Source: Corynebacterium sp. (GTDB lineage Bacteria > Actinomycetota > Actinomycetes > Mycobacteriales > Mycobacteriaceae). From it: DNA of 64,000 nt. The stretch spans positions 1 through 64,000 of the forward strand of contig NZ_JAUNLP010000006.1 of NCBI RefSeq assembly GCF_030532195.1. Reading direction: 5' to 3'. How positions within the stretch are numbered: the stretch's first letter is position 1; every line of letters starts with the position of its first letter. Below the pieces are notes generated by a model. It saw only the letters and a list, made by a program, of their open reading frames with translations, searched no databases and was not told the origin of the DNA. A program made the position numbers and the translations under genes. Shown here piece by piece: positions 36,620-44,825 of the stretch.

Positions 36620-37774
36620 TTACACTTCCTCGTCCGCGCCTGGAATCAACTGGTCTGCGAATGCTGCAACGTCCACCGCGTCACGTGCGATATAGAACTT
36701 CTCGGTAATCGAGCTGTCGGCATGACCCATTGCAACAGCAAGAGACCACGGGTCAAGGTTGCCTTTGCCGACGCTGCTAAACGTCCTCCGAAGCGTGTGG
36801 ATTGTGACGTTCTTCCACCTCTCCCCGCGTGCCGTCCGAAAATCTTCGTTAAAGTTGTTCTCCCACCTGTACGTTCCCGTAGCCGACGGAAACACCATCG
36901 GAAGATAATCGCCGTGACGCTCCCTATTTCTTCGAATAATCTCCATTGCTTTCGGCGCTAGCGAAATTGAGCGCGTGGCCGCGTCGGTCTTTCCGTGCTC
37001 CTGGCGAATGTTCCCGGTCGCCTTCGAGTAACTAATCGTTGCGTTCAGAGTGAGGACTGGAGGGTCTTTTTCCTCGTCAATGTCGCTGAAGTTGAGCGCT
37101 AACAGCTCCCCTGCTCTAAATCCTGTGAGCAGCGCTAGGACGCACACGTCGTAAACGTATTCGTACTTACTCTTCTTTAGATCCTCTAGGAACTCGATTA
37201 CTTCATCGGGTGTGAGTCGGTTTGCTTCCTTCTTCGTTGCCTTTAGTGGTCTGACGTTTTTCATTGGGTTATGGCCGATGAGCCGGTATCGAGCAGCGAG
37301 CCCGAACGCTCCGTTGAGGACTGTTCTGCACTGTTGGACGTTGCGACGCTTATGCGAGTGTAGCCACTGATCCATGACGAGCGGGGTAATCTCGTTGAGC
37401 CTTAGTGCTCCGAGGGTGGGCTTTAAATGTTTTTCGATTACGTCGGTGTATCTATCGACGGATTGCGGTCGTGTGCCGTCGGTCTTTTTGACGGCTAGGT
37501 ATTCGTCGAGCAGTTGAGAGAATGTGCTTGTCGAGGATAATTCCGAGTGGTCGGTGTGTTCTTCGAGGCGTTGTGCGCATCGTTGCTTCAGTGCGGTTTT
37601 GGCTTTGTTCTCTGACTTTCCTCGTGCTCGTACTCTGACGGTTTCGCCTGTGGTGAGTCGTAGTCTCGTGTCCGCTTCCCAGCGGGTTGGTTTTCCGTCT
37701 TCGCCAGTTGTGACTGGATTTATGTTTATCTCGCCCCAGGTTCCTGGGGTGAGTGCTGGTCGGCCTCGTGCCAT
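36620..37774 (-). CDS. int: Tyrosine recombinase integrase
   Basis: 384 aa. N-terminal arm-binding region (SAM-like, residues ~75-170: FSQLLDEYLAVKKTDGTRPQ) and a catalytic domain with all expected residues: Arg in LLTGFRAGEL, Lys in GKTDAATRS, HTLRR (His-x-x-Arg), GHADSS and Tyr in EKFYIARD. Expected to integrate and, with the excisionase, excise the element at the tRNA 3' end. It is transcribed towards attL, as in phage satellites. Confidence 0.95.
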   Translation of the reverse strand: MARGRPALTPGTWGEININPVTTGEDGKPTRWEADTRLRLTTGETVRVRARGKSENKAKTALKQRCAQRLEEHTDHSELSSTSTFSQLLDEYLAVKKTDGTRPQSVDRYTDVIEKHLKPTLGALRLNEITPLVMDQWLHSHKRRNVQQCRTVLNGAFGLAARYRLIGHNPMKNVRPLKATKKEANRLTPDEVIEFLEDLKKSKYEYVYDVCVLALLTGFRAGELLALNFSDIDEEKDPPVLTLNATISYSKATGNIRQEHGKTDAATRSISLAPKAMEIIRRNRERHGDYLPMVFPSATGTYRWENNFNEDFRTARGERWKNVTIHTLRRTFSSVGKGNLDPWSLAVAMGHADSSITEKFYIARDAVDVAAFADQLIPGADEEV

Positions 37775-37787
37775 TGTGGTGGTTCCT

Positions 37788-37868
37788 TTTCGACACTTTC
37801 GACACGGCTGTCGAAAGTTGTTTTTACGTGTTGACCTGCGTTTTCTACACTTTCGACACTTTCGAAAG
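37788..37868. repeat. TTTCGACAC repeat cluster upstream of the integrase gene
   Basis: TTTCGACAC occurs at 37788, 37797 and 37851, with TTTCGAAAG at 37860. ACTTTCGACA (37795-37804) and TGTCGAAAGT (37809-37818) form a perfect inverted repeat. The cluster spans 15-95 bp before int and could bind integrase, excisionase or the repressor. Confidence 0.75.
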
Positions 37869-37977
37869 AGGCATGCGAGAAGGACTATTGACTCGCCTCA
37901 TCTATTGAACAAATAATTTTTCATCTGAGATTTTTCGCATAGTGCTTTGATTGGCCTGGCCTACTACGAGACCCTTA

Positions 37978-38568
37978 TTAATTTTGGGAACGGAACGATC
38001 CAATTTCTGGGAAGTTGCCTTCCTCCCACCATGGATTAATTCCATCAGCCCCTTTACTCATTCTGATCTCAGTTTCGAGTCCGGCGTCGTTTCGAAGCTG
38101 GATAGCGTCCCTTACGACTTGTGCGTGCGACTTAAGGAATGCCCACAAGTCTCTGGTCGCTTCCGCGTTTATCACCTCTGGGTCACTCGCAGTTGCCAGC
38201 GTTTCAATCGCTTCTCCGAGGAAGTCTGGCACGCCTTGTGCCTCGTTGAGTAAATCTTTCACTGCTTCTCGGCAGTTACTCATATACGTGTGAACATCTG
38301 ACAGCGCTGGGTTAATCGGTTCGGATACAAGTCTTTCAACCGGCACTTGGAAGACCCTTGCAAAGGCAACGGCTTCAAGGACTTTCGGCTGCTGTTCACC
38401 ATTTTCGATTCTGCGCAAAGTCGTTGGGTGCATCTCGACTCCAGCCATTCTGTCGAGTCTTTCTATTAGTTCCTGCCTAGACATTCCCGCGGACTTTCGG
38501 AGAGTTCCTACGTTTTGGGACACGAAATCTTGGATTGGTGTCCATCCACTTTCGGTACTAATTGCCAT
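37978..38568 (-). CDS. XRE-family HTH repressor of the element
   Basis: 196 aa. The HTH domain covers about residues 15-75 (VGTLRKSAGMSRQELIERLD, then TTLRRIENGEQQP). The C-terminal 110 residues are unique. Position between int and a divergent excisionase fits a master repressor (Stl/CI-like) that keeps the element silent. It probably binds the 158-bp intergenic region to its right. Confidence 0.85.
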   Translation of the reverse strand: MAISTESGWTPIQDFVSQNVGTLRKSAGMSRQELIERLDRMAGVEMHPTTLRRIENGEQQPKVLEAVAFARVFQVPVERLVSEPINPALSDVHTYMSNCREAVKDLLNEAQGVPDFLGEAIETLATASDPEVINAEATRDLWAFLKSHAQVVRDAIQLRNDAGLETEIRMSKGADGINPWWEEGNFPEIGSFRSQN

Positions 38569-38585
38569 GACCTACACCTTTCCGG

Positions 38586-38660
38586 AATTGTCCATGTCGT
38601 GTTGACCATAGCGGACAATCCGACTATAGTCGTTTTTAGATGTTCACAGCGGACAACACG
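38586..38660. promoter_or_regulatory. Candidate repressor operators in the divergent promoter region
   Basis: GCGGACAAT (38611-38619), GCGGACAAC (38649-38657) and an inverted TTGTCC (38588-38593) share the GGACAA word. A perfect palindrome CGACTATAGTCG lies at 38621-38632 between them. Confidence 0.55.
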
Positions 38661-38726
38661 TAGCGTGTTTATTTTGTTCGCCCTGTGTGCATTATTCTAT
38701 CCAGACCACCCCAATAAGGAGTAATT

Positions 38727-38921
38727 GTGAAGCTCTCCTTCAACCCCTCCGAAGTAGCACCACTGCTAGGAGTCTCCCGGTCTTCGGTCTACGAAGCGAT
38801 CCGAAACGACACTTTTCCGACGCAAGTAATCAAGGTTGGTGGCCGCTACGTAATTCCAGCAAAGCCTCTTCTTGACCTACTTGGCATCGACGAACTACCG
38901 GCAGAGCCAACCGCCGCTTAA
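38727..38921 (+). CDS. xis: Excisionase-like HTH protein
   Basis: 64 aa with a MerR-like winged helix of the excisionase family: SEVAPLLGVSRSSVYEAIRN, then IKVGGRYVIPAKPLLDLLG. First gene of the rightward operon, with a TAAGGAG ribosome site and a GTG start. Probably directs excision when the repressor is lifted; may also regulate transcription. Confidence 0.8.
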   Translation: MKLSFNPSEVAPLLGVSRSSVYEAIRNDTFPTQVIKVGGRYVIPAKPLLDLLGIDELPAEPTAA

Positions 38922-38949
38922 CCCAAAGCGCAGACCGAAAGGAAAAACA

Positions 38950-39318
38950 GTGACCAATTTCCACAACGCCTTTATCGTCTTAACCGCCACCGAAACACTT
39001 CCACTCATTCAGGAGCACATGCCAGACCGCTCACCAGAAGGCGCTCCGTGGGAATTCGAGGTTAAGGAGATCCTCGCCGAGCGCATCGAGCCTGCATTTC
39101 GACGAGTACTCACCGACTACATCGACGTCGTTAAGGGCGAAAACTACGAGTTTGCCCCCAATATCGACAAGGAAGAAATGCTCGACGGCATGATTGCCCA
39201 CTTCGGCAAGGACACGCTTCTCACACTCATCGCAAAGGACTCCTTCACCGCTGCCATGAAGTACCTGGCAGGGCAGAGTGAGAAGGCGGTCATGGGAATG
39301 ATCGCCAATCTGAAATAA
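38950..39318 (+). CDS. Hypothetical element protein (122 aa)
   Basis: Not recognised. GTG start preceded by GAAAGGAAAA. The sequence is mostly helical by eye, with FEVKEILAERIEPAFRRVL and an acidic centre. No Cys pairs or membrane helix. It lies directly after the excisionase gene, with a terminator-like hairpin after it. Confidence 0.65.
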   Translation: MTNFHNAFIVLTATETLPLIQEHMPDRSPEGAPWEFEVKEILAERIEPAFRRVLTDYIDVVKGENYEFAPNIDKEEMLDGMIAHFGKDTLLTLIAKDSFTAAMKYLAGQSEKAVMGMIANLK

Positions 39319-39355
39319 GAAAAGCGCCTTATCGCGAAGAAGTAAGACGCTTTTC
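39319..39355 (+). terminator. Hairpin after the 122-aa ORF
   Basis: GAAAAGCGCCTTA pairs with TAAGACGCTTTTC, with one mismatch. The T run is inside the stem, so it may only partly terminate the operon. Confidence 0.65.
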
Positions 39356-39388
39356 CGAACCCAAAAGCACTAAGAAAGGAGATCAACA

Positions 39389-39694
39389 GTGCAATACCAT
39401 TCTAACACCAATATCGAACATAATTCCGATACACGCACTGCCACTCAATCGAAAAGGCCACGTCGCCGCGCCGCTCACCTCATCGAGCACGAAACCAAAG
39501 AAGGCCTCCAGGCTAAGTGCGGCCACTTTATCCACAAGCAGCACATCGTCCGAGTCGGCAATCCATCCGAACACTCCGAGTACTACCCATGCAAGACCTG
39601 CTACACGCTCGACGCCGCCGAAAAGGAACTAGAGCAGGACACCGCCCTTCTCCTGCTCTCCAGCATTCACTCGCTCACAAACAAGGAGAAGTAA
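39389..39694 (+). CDS. Hypothetical element protein with Cys/His cluster
   Basis: 101 aa, GTG start with AAAGGAG upstream. Residues ~42-70 contain CGHFIHKQH and YYPCKTC, a possible zinc-binding site. The N-terminus is basic (KRPRRRAAH). Possibly a small DNA-binding protein; not assigned to a family. Confidence 0.65.
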   Translation: MQYHSNTNIEHNSDTRTATQSKRPRRRAAHLIEHETKEGLQAKCGHFIHKQHIVRVGNPSEHSEYYPCKTCYTLDAAEKELEQDTALLLLSSIHSLTNKEK

Positions 39695-39698
39695 GCCC

Positions 39699-39830
39699 AT
39701 GACTCCAATCACCTGCGACCTGCTTCTCGACCAGGCCGACGAAGAGCTCGTCTTCGACATAACCGACCTTCTAAGCCGCCTAGATTGCAGCGATTCTACA
39801 GACCACCGCCCTATCAAGGCAGCAGCCTAA
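39699..39830 (+). CDS. Small acidic element protein (43 aa)
   Basis: ATG with AAGGAG about 10 nt upstream; opens MTPITCDLLLDQADEELVFD. It lies 4 bp after the preceding stop codon, which supports translation as part of the operon. Function unknown. Confidence 0.55.
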   Translation: MTPITCDLLLDQADEELVFDITDLLSRLDCSDSTDHRPIKAAA

Positions 39831-39980
39831 ATCGTTGGTGTGACAAAACTCCGTGACGAAACATCACGATATCCCGGAACGGTTCATTTGACGAAGTTCG
39901 ATTCTTCGACCGGGAACAAGGGATTTGTCTCCCCTCCGGATCCCTTTTTTGCAACCTGCTGGCTCCATGTTTTAGGAGGA

Positions 39981-40493
39981 ATGGTGAGTTCACACTCACA
40001 GAAGATTAGTTACCGAGGTACGCAGTTCCTCGCAGCAATTCTTGACCTTACGCCCGGCCTTCGCCAAAAGACGCTGGAAAGCGTAGAGGCATCAGACTTC
40101 ACAACAGAGCCTTACCGCTTGATCTACAAAACGATGCTGGAGATTCCCGGCCTCGGCACTATCTCTGGACGTGAGGCAATGGGGCTTGCTCTTTATGACC
40201 AGGCCGTCGCCAATGGTTCCTTAAATGGGGAATTCGGCTTCAGCGTCCAGCAGGCTCTTCTGGATATTGCGACCAATCAATCCACCGGAGACATGGCACT
40301 GCCTCTTGCCAAGGCTCTCCGTGAAGACCGCTTCCGCAATGAAACCTGCGCAATCTTCTCCCGCCTTGCCAAGGAGACGAAGACCGCACCGCTGGAGACT
40401 ATTCAGGCGTCACTCAAAGAGGTTTACCAGCCGGAAATTGACCTGTTTCTCCGCATCGAGCAGCCACACCGCCGCCTAAAGGAGGCGGCCTAA
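39981..40493 (+). CDS. DnaB N-terminal-domain-like protein
   Basis: 170 aa. The segment FLAAILDLTPGLRQKTLESV with DFTTEPYRLIYKTMLEI resembles the N-terminal domain of DnaB-type replicative helicases; there is no ATPase domain. The ATG has TAGGAGGA 6 nt upstream; open codons upstream to 39840 are unlikely to be used. Located 2 bp before the DUF3631 ATPase, so a helicase-loader or accessory role in element replication is plausible. Confidence 0.6.
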   Translation: MVSSHSQKISYRGTQFLAAILDLTPGLRQKTLESVEASDFTTEPYRLIYKTMLEIPGLGTISGREAMGLALYDQAVANGSLNGEFGFSVQQALLDIATNQSTGDMALPLAKALREDRFRNETCAIFSRLAKETKTAPLETIQASLKEVYQPEIDLFLRIEQPHRRLKEAA

Positions 40494-40495
40494 CA

Positions 40496-41764
40496 ATGAC
40501 CGCAAAGTCCATCAGTGAACATCTCGACAATCTTGCAGATTGGTTCGCCAAATACATGGTGTTCCCCAACAAGCATGTAGCACCAATGCTCGCACTCTGG
40601 ACAGCGCATACCTACCTTGCCGAGCAGTTCTACACAACTCCTCGACTGGTGGCCAGTAGTCCAGCACCACAATCAGGGAAAACTCGGCTCATTGAGCTGC
40701 TTGAGTTGGTGGCATACCGGCCATGTATGAGTGCAAACATGACTCCCGCCGCACTCTTCCGAATGATCTCATCACAATCCGGAGAAGGAGGAACTCCCCC
40801 GACAGTCATTCTCGACGAGGTAGACACCATCTTCGGTGCTCAAGCGACCAGCAGCTCGGAAGAATTACGCGGCCTACTCAACGCTGGCTACAAGCGTGGC
40901 GCCCGCGTCTACCGATGCACCGGAGAAGGCTCAAACATGTCTGTGGCGCCATTCGAGTGTTATGCGCCGGTAGCACTCGCTGGTATCGCAGGAAACCTGC
41001 CAGACACCATCGCTACCCGCTCAATCATTGTCAATCTCAAGCGTCGACGAAAAGGCGAAAAGATTGCATCTTATCGCGAGCGCACAGCCATGTCCGAGAT
41101 CAAGGACACCAAAACTGCTATCGCCGAATGGTGCAATGCAAACCGAAAGAACATCGGCATTCCAACAATGCCCGAAGGAGTCGAAGACCGCCCAGCCGAA
41201 ACCTGGGAACCACTTCTCGCAATCGCAGACATGGCTGAAGGCCACTGGCCAGAGACTGCCCGAAATGCGTGCAAGCATTTTGTATTTGACACAAAGCTAG
41301 AACGGCCGACTCTTGAAATTCAGCTTCTCGAAGATGTGCGCGAAGTATTTGTGCAACACGAAGTGAAGCAAATGCCTACCGCCGAATTGGTGATGAAGCT
41401 CCGAAGCCTCGACTCAGCACCATGGAGCACTATCGGCAAAGACGGGCTAACCGCCTACAGTCTGTCTCGCTTCCTCTCTCAGTTCGACGTGAAGCCAGTC
41501 CAGTACAAGGACAGCACCAAGCAGAAGAAGCGCGGTTACATTTTCGGAGCAACGAGTAAGCAAGCCGGTTTGGAGGACGCCTTCGACCGCTACCTCCCCG
41601 CCCTATCCGGGAAGTCCGGTACCTCCGGTACTTCCGGTACCTCGCAGGTCAAGGCGGGTGAAAACGGTACCGCATTGGCAAGCAGTACCGGTACCGACTC
41701 CGGTACCAAAACATCAAAACCTCAGCAGGAAGAGCCGACCTTGGACTTCACGGTACCGGCCTAG
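40496..41764 (+). CDS. DUF3631-type replication ATPase
   Basis: 422 aa. Walker A-like PAPQSGKTRL near residues 57-66, Walker B TVILDEVD near residues 102-109, then the DUF3631 region (residues ~190-350) ending in a winged-helix-like LSRFLSQFDVKPVQYK. DUF3631 proteins are common replication/primase-associated ATPases of actinophages and plasmids. The final ~50 residues are Gly/Ser/Thr-rich and encoded by GGTACC repeats that continue past the stop codon. Probable replication initiator of the element. Confidence 0.85.
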   Translation: MTAKSISEHLDNLADWFAKYMVFPNKHVAPMLALWTAHTYLAEQFYTTPRLVASSPAPQSGKTRLIELLELVAYRPCMSANMTPAALFRMISSQSGEGGTPPTVILDEVDTIFGAQATSSSEELRGLLNAGYKRGARVYRCTGEGSNMSVAPFECYAPVALAGIAGNLPDTIATRSIIVNLKRRRKGEKIASYRERTAMSEIKDTKTAIAEWCNANRKNIGIPTMPEGVEDRPAETWEPLLAIADMAEGHWPETARNACKHFVFDTKLERPTLEIQLLEDVREVFVQHEVKQMPTAELVMKLRSLDSAPWSTIGKDGLTAYSLSRFLSQFDVKPVQYKDSTKQKKRGYIFGATSKQAGLEDAFDRYLPALSGKSGTSGTSGTSQVKAGENGTALASSTGTDSGTKTSKPQQEEPTLDFTVPA

Positions 41765-41852
41765 AAGCACATCAGTACCGGTACCAAACCGGTATCCGGT
41801 ACTAATTCCACCCCTCTGACCTGCACGGTACCGGATGTACCACTTGTACCGG
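41615..41852. repeat. GTACC repeat cluster at the 3' end of the DUF3631 gene: possible replication origin
   Basis: GTACC or its complement GGTAC occurs about 14 times in 238 bp, mostly as (T/A)CCGGTACC. Three are in tandem with a 9-bp period (41615, 41624, 41633). About 8 copies lie before the stop codon (41764) and 6 after it. In SaPIs the origin, with iterons bound by the Rep protein, lies directly after rep; the position matches. Confidence 0.7.
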
Positions 41853-41916
41853 ACTTCCCAGAAGGCATGGGAGAGGGGAGCCAAAACACCGTCATTTCTC
41901 ACTAAAGGAAACTGCC

Positions 41917-42102
41917 ATGCGGAAATACATCAAATGCCGGTCTGTCGACCGAAGGAAGAAGTTCAGCATCGTCCTTAAACCAGACGAGGACGGCACTGGA
42001 ATGTGGTTCCTCGGAATGCCAGGGTTCGCCGTCCTGCTCACTGAAGAACAAATGGTTCAACTCGGAAACTCCATCGCTGACTTGCTGGAGTCAACCGAGT
42101 GA
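41917..42102 (+). CDS. Hypothetical element protein (61 aa)
   Basis: ATG with AAAGGA upstream. Opens MRKYIKCRSVDRRKKFSIVL. Compact, mixed charge, no family recognised. Its TGA overlaps the GTG of the WhiB-like gene, indicating coupled translation. Confidence 0.65.
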   Translation: MRKYIKCRSVDRRKKFSIVLKPDEDGTGMWFLGMPGFAVLLTEEQMVQLGNSIADLLESTE

Positions 42103-42380
42103 AGAAACCACCATTCCCAAAAACCAGGAGCCTACCCAAAAACCTCTACCCAATCCGAGACGCCTCACTGACAGGAGCCTCATGCGCAGGACACTCACCA
42201 CTCTTCGACGCCGACATTCAAGGCGAAACCAAGCAGCAGCGCGAAGCCCGCCACCACCAAGCCCGCACCATATGCAGACATTGCCCAGTGCTCACACAAT
42301 GCACCGCCGTCGCCGGCCGGCTCCCCCAGGATCATCGACAAGGCCTGTGGGCAGGGATTCTGCTCGACAACACCAAATAA
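42099..42380 (+). CDS. WhiB-like Fe-S regulator encoded by the element
   Basis: 93 aa with four cysteines in WhiB order: SCAGHSPLFDADI, then CRHCPVLTQC, followed by the turn GLWAGI (GVWGG in most WhiB). GTG start overlapping the previous stop. WhiB proteins bind a 4Fe-4S cluster and act with the sigma factor of RNA polymerase; phage copies (such as TM4 WhiB) interfere with host regulators. Here it may switch late genes or modulate the host or helper phage. Confidence 0.82.
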   Translation: MKKPPFPKTRSLPKNLYPIRDASLTGASCAGHSPLFDADIQGETKQQREARHHQARTICRHCPVLTQCTAVAGRLPQDHRQGLWAGILLDNTK

Positions 42381-42401
42381 TTCATAGAAAGGAAGTCACC
42401 A

Positions 42402-42659
42402 ATGACCAACTTTGACACCCCAGCAGTAGGACGCGCGAGGCAACAGCTCGAAGCAATCCGGATGCTAAAGGCAGCAGCATCAACCAAGACGAACAAGTAC
42501 GTCATCATGACACCGTTCCAGGCTGGAGCAGTCACTCTAGGGACTCTCGTCGCCATCAACGACATGACCATGAAGACGCTCTTCACCGAAGACCAGCACC
42601 ACGCAATTCTGGACGCATGGGCTGACCGGATCCGCACCGAACTCGAGGCAGCAGAATGA
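42402..42659 (+). CDS. Hypothetical element protein (85 aa)
   Basis: Opens MTNFDTPAVGRARQQLEAIR; mainly helical, no family recognised. Ribosome site GAAAGGA. Its end overlaps the next gene by 4 bp (ATGA). Confidence 0.65.
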   Translation: MTNFDTPAVGRARQQLEAIRMLKAAASTKTNKYVIMTPFQAGAVTLGTLVAINDMTMKTLFTEDQHHAILDAWADRIRTELEAAE

Positions 42660-42982
42660 AGCAGCTCCCACAACCGGACCCGCGCGGGTGGCTGGCCTTC
42701 ACCGGCTTAGATAAAAAGCAACAAGCAGCTGAAGATGCCACACAGTACGCAGACCATGAGAACTACTGGCACAACCAAGGAGGATTCAGCTACCAGTACA
42801 GCCAGCAAGACGGCTGCGAGTTGCGGGTGCTCGAACGAGATGCCACTGCCACGGAGCGCGAGCTTCTCACCAGTCTTGGTCACCACGTTCCGGAAGAACT
42901 AACAACCAGTGTGCACATGCGCGCTCATGGCGTGCGATTCCGTTTCTGGCCACAACTCGAAGAACAACAAGAAGGAGACTAA
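42656..42982 (+). CDS. Hypothetical element protein (108 aa)
   Basis: Opens MKQLPQPDPRGWLAFTGLDK; aromatic-rich middle (ENYWHNQGGFSYQYSQQ). No family recognised. It is coupled to its neighbours, with 2 bp before the scaffold-like gene. Confidence 0.6.
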   Translation: MKQLPQPDPRGWLAFTGLDKKQQAAEDATQYADHENYWHNQGGFSYQYSQQDGCELRVLERDATATERELLTSLGHHVPEELTTSVHMRAHGVRFRFWPQLEEQQEGD

Positions 42983-42984
42983 TC

Positions 42985-43422
42985 ATGTCCGACACTGAAC
43001 AGACCACCACCGACGTCGACCCCACCCCAGTAGTCGAAGGCACCACGGAGAGCAACGCCCAGCAGGACAAGGTGAAGCACGCGCGTAACGAAGCCGCCAA
43101 GTACCGCACCAAGCTCCGTGATACTGAAGCAGAACGCGACGCTCTTGCCGCCAAGTACGAGCTGCTAGCAAAAACCGTGATTGCCGACACAGCACAGAAG
43201 AACTATCGCGTTACCCGCGAAGCCCTCTTTGACGCAGGAGCCGAGTGGCAAGACCTCATCGACGACGAAGGCAAGGTCAACCTCGAAGCCTTAGACCAAG
43301 CCGCACAGGTTGCAATCCAACGCTACGGCAAACCACAGCCGAAGCCGGAAGCACCCAACCAAGGACGCGGAACTTCAGGCGTAGACGCTACACCAAACTG
43401 GGCTGAAGCACTCCGCCGATAA
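42985..43422 (+). CDS. Phage scaffold-like protein
   Basis: 145 aa. An acidic Thr-rich N-terminus, a long coiled-coil stretch (AKYRTKLRDTEAERDALAAK, residues ~35-65) and a Pro/Gln-rich C-terminus ending WAEALRR. This size and layout is typical of scaffold proteins encoded directly before HK97-type capsid genes. No protease domain is visible. Assignment rests on layout and position. Confidence 0.65.
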   Translation: MSDTEQTTTDVDPTPVVEGTTESNAQQDKVKHARNEAAKYRTKLRDTEAERDALAAKYELLAKTVIADTAQKNYRVTREALFDAGAEWQDLIDDEGKVNLEALDQAAQVAIQRYGKPQPKPEAPNQGRGTSGVDATPNWAEALRR

Positions 43423-43441
43423 TCCCCTCCCCCTATTCAGA

Positions 43442-43485
43442 AACCCCGCCCCACCTGCTAAGATTAGTAGACGTAGGGCGGGGTT
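43442..43485 (+). terminator. Hairpin between scaffold-like and capsid genes
   Basis: AACCCCGCCC pairs perfectly with GGGCGGGGTT through a 24-nt loop. Without a long T run it may be an mRNA processing or partial stop signal that adjusts scaffold to capsid ratio. Confidence 0.65.
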
Positions 43486-43618
43486 ATCCGTTGGCCAGGC
43501 GCCACTTACCCACGCCCCAGCATCACGCCCCAGGCAGGGCACCCCCACAGCATCGCGCAGGCCGCGACCAAGGGGAAAAAACAGTAACGTTTCAACACCT
43601 GCCTAGGAGGGCAGACAC

Positions 43619-44446
43619 ATGCTTAACACCACCAATTCCGTGCCGGTACTCACCCCGGAACAGGTACAGCAACTACTCGTCAAACCAGTCATTGACCAGT
43701 CGATTGCCGCACAGGTTTCCACTGTCGTTATCACCAGCTCTAAGACCACTCGGTTCCCAATGCTCACCAAGGATCCAGTTGCAGCGTGGACGGCCGAAGG
43801 CGCCGAGATCACGCCGAGCGATCCAGAATTCGCAGAGCTCGAAGTCACACCAACAAAGGTCGCTGGACTCGTAATCGCAACGAATGAAATGATGCGTGAC
43901 TCGAGCGCCGAAGCAGTCAATCAGATTGGTGAAGGACTCGTTCGAGATATCACACGCGCAATCGACGCTGCATTCTTTGGAGCACTCGACGCACCAGCGC
44001 CGCAAGGACTCAACACGATTGAAGCGACGGAAATCAACGGAAACACTGCAAACCTTGATTGGGCTGAAGAAGCCATTGCAGCAGCAGCCAACAACGGTGC
44101 AACTGTAACCGGCTTCGTCGCTAACCCGGCTGATATCCTCACCCTGGCAAAGCTGAAGGAGTCCAAGGACTCCAACCGTGGACTCCTTGAACCGAACCCA
44201 ACTGTCCCCACCGGCCGACTCGTAGCCGGGGTGCCACTGCACTCCACCACCGCAGTACCCCAGGGCACCGTCTGGGCAATCCCCAACGCCTTCAGCAATG
44301 TTGTCGTGCGTGAATCTGCAACCGTCGTCGCAAGTACCGAGCAGTTCTTCACCAGTGACCGAACTGCCGTGCGTGGCACCATGCGAGTCGGCTTTGGTTT
44401 CACTCACCCGACCGGAATTGTGAAGGTCACTCTCACCGCCGCGTAA
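43619..44446 (+). CDS. HK97-fold major capsid protein
   Basis: 275 aa. The pattern LTPEQVQQLLVKPVIDQSIA, VVITSSKTTRFPML, WTAEGAEITPSDPEF, LVIATNEMMRDSSAEA and the C-terminal VRGTMRVGFGFTHPTGIVKVTL is that of HK97-type major capsid proteins of actinophages. There is no long N-terminal delta domain, so a separate scaffold is expected and one lies upstream. AGGAGG precedes the ATG. No portal gene is next to it. Confidence 0.85.
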   Translation: MLNTTNSVPVLTPEQVQQLLVKPVIDQSIAAQVSTVVITSSKTTRFPMLTKDPVAAWTAEGAEITPSDPEFAELEVTPTKVAGLVIATNEMMRDSSAEAVNQIGEGLVRDITRAIDAAFFGALDAPAPQGLNTIEATEINGNTANLDWAEEAIAAAANNGATVTGFVANPADILTLAKLKESKDSNRGLLEPNPTVPTGRLVAGVPLHSTTAVPQGTVWAIPNAFSNVVVRESATVVASTEQFFTSDRTAVRGTMRVGFGFTHPTGIVKVTLTAA

Positions 44447-44825
44447 GCACCCCACCGCAGGGATAAAAGCGCCCCAGTGGTTTAACTGCAACCCCGGCAT
44501 CACAACGCGGCCACGGCAGGCCTACGCCGCTGTTTCGCAGCGCTACGAATATCTGGACGAGCAGTTAACCCCTGGGGGCTATCCCCCACCCAACGAGCCG
44601 CCGAAGCCCCCGAAGGCGTAGGCGTTAGGGCTGTGTACGAGACTGGGGTTCGAGCCACGAGGTGGCTCTACTTCGTGTTGTAGCAGCGTGTGGCGTGTTT
44701 TTAGCGAGTCTTTGAAGTGTGTGTGCCCTACAGTTTTGGGTCGCTTAAAACGCTATACAGCGCATAAGTCGTAACACTGGCCTTCGCGTGTTTAGGCCGG
44801 TGATTTCTAATTGGAGGTGATTAAT
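44447..44825. other. Non-coding region between capsid and TerS-like genes (379 bp)
   Basis: No convincing ORF. It contains GCCTACGCC (44520-44528) with its exact complement GGCGTAGGC (44615-44623), a small hairpin GAGCCA/TGGCTC near 44652-44668, and clustered C/G runs. It could hold a packaging (cos/pac) site recognised by the element's TerS, or a late promoter. Confidence 0.5.
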
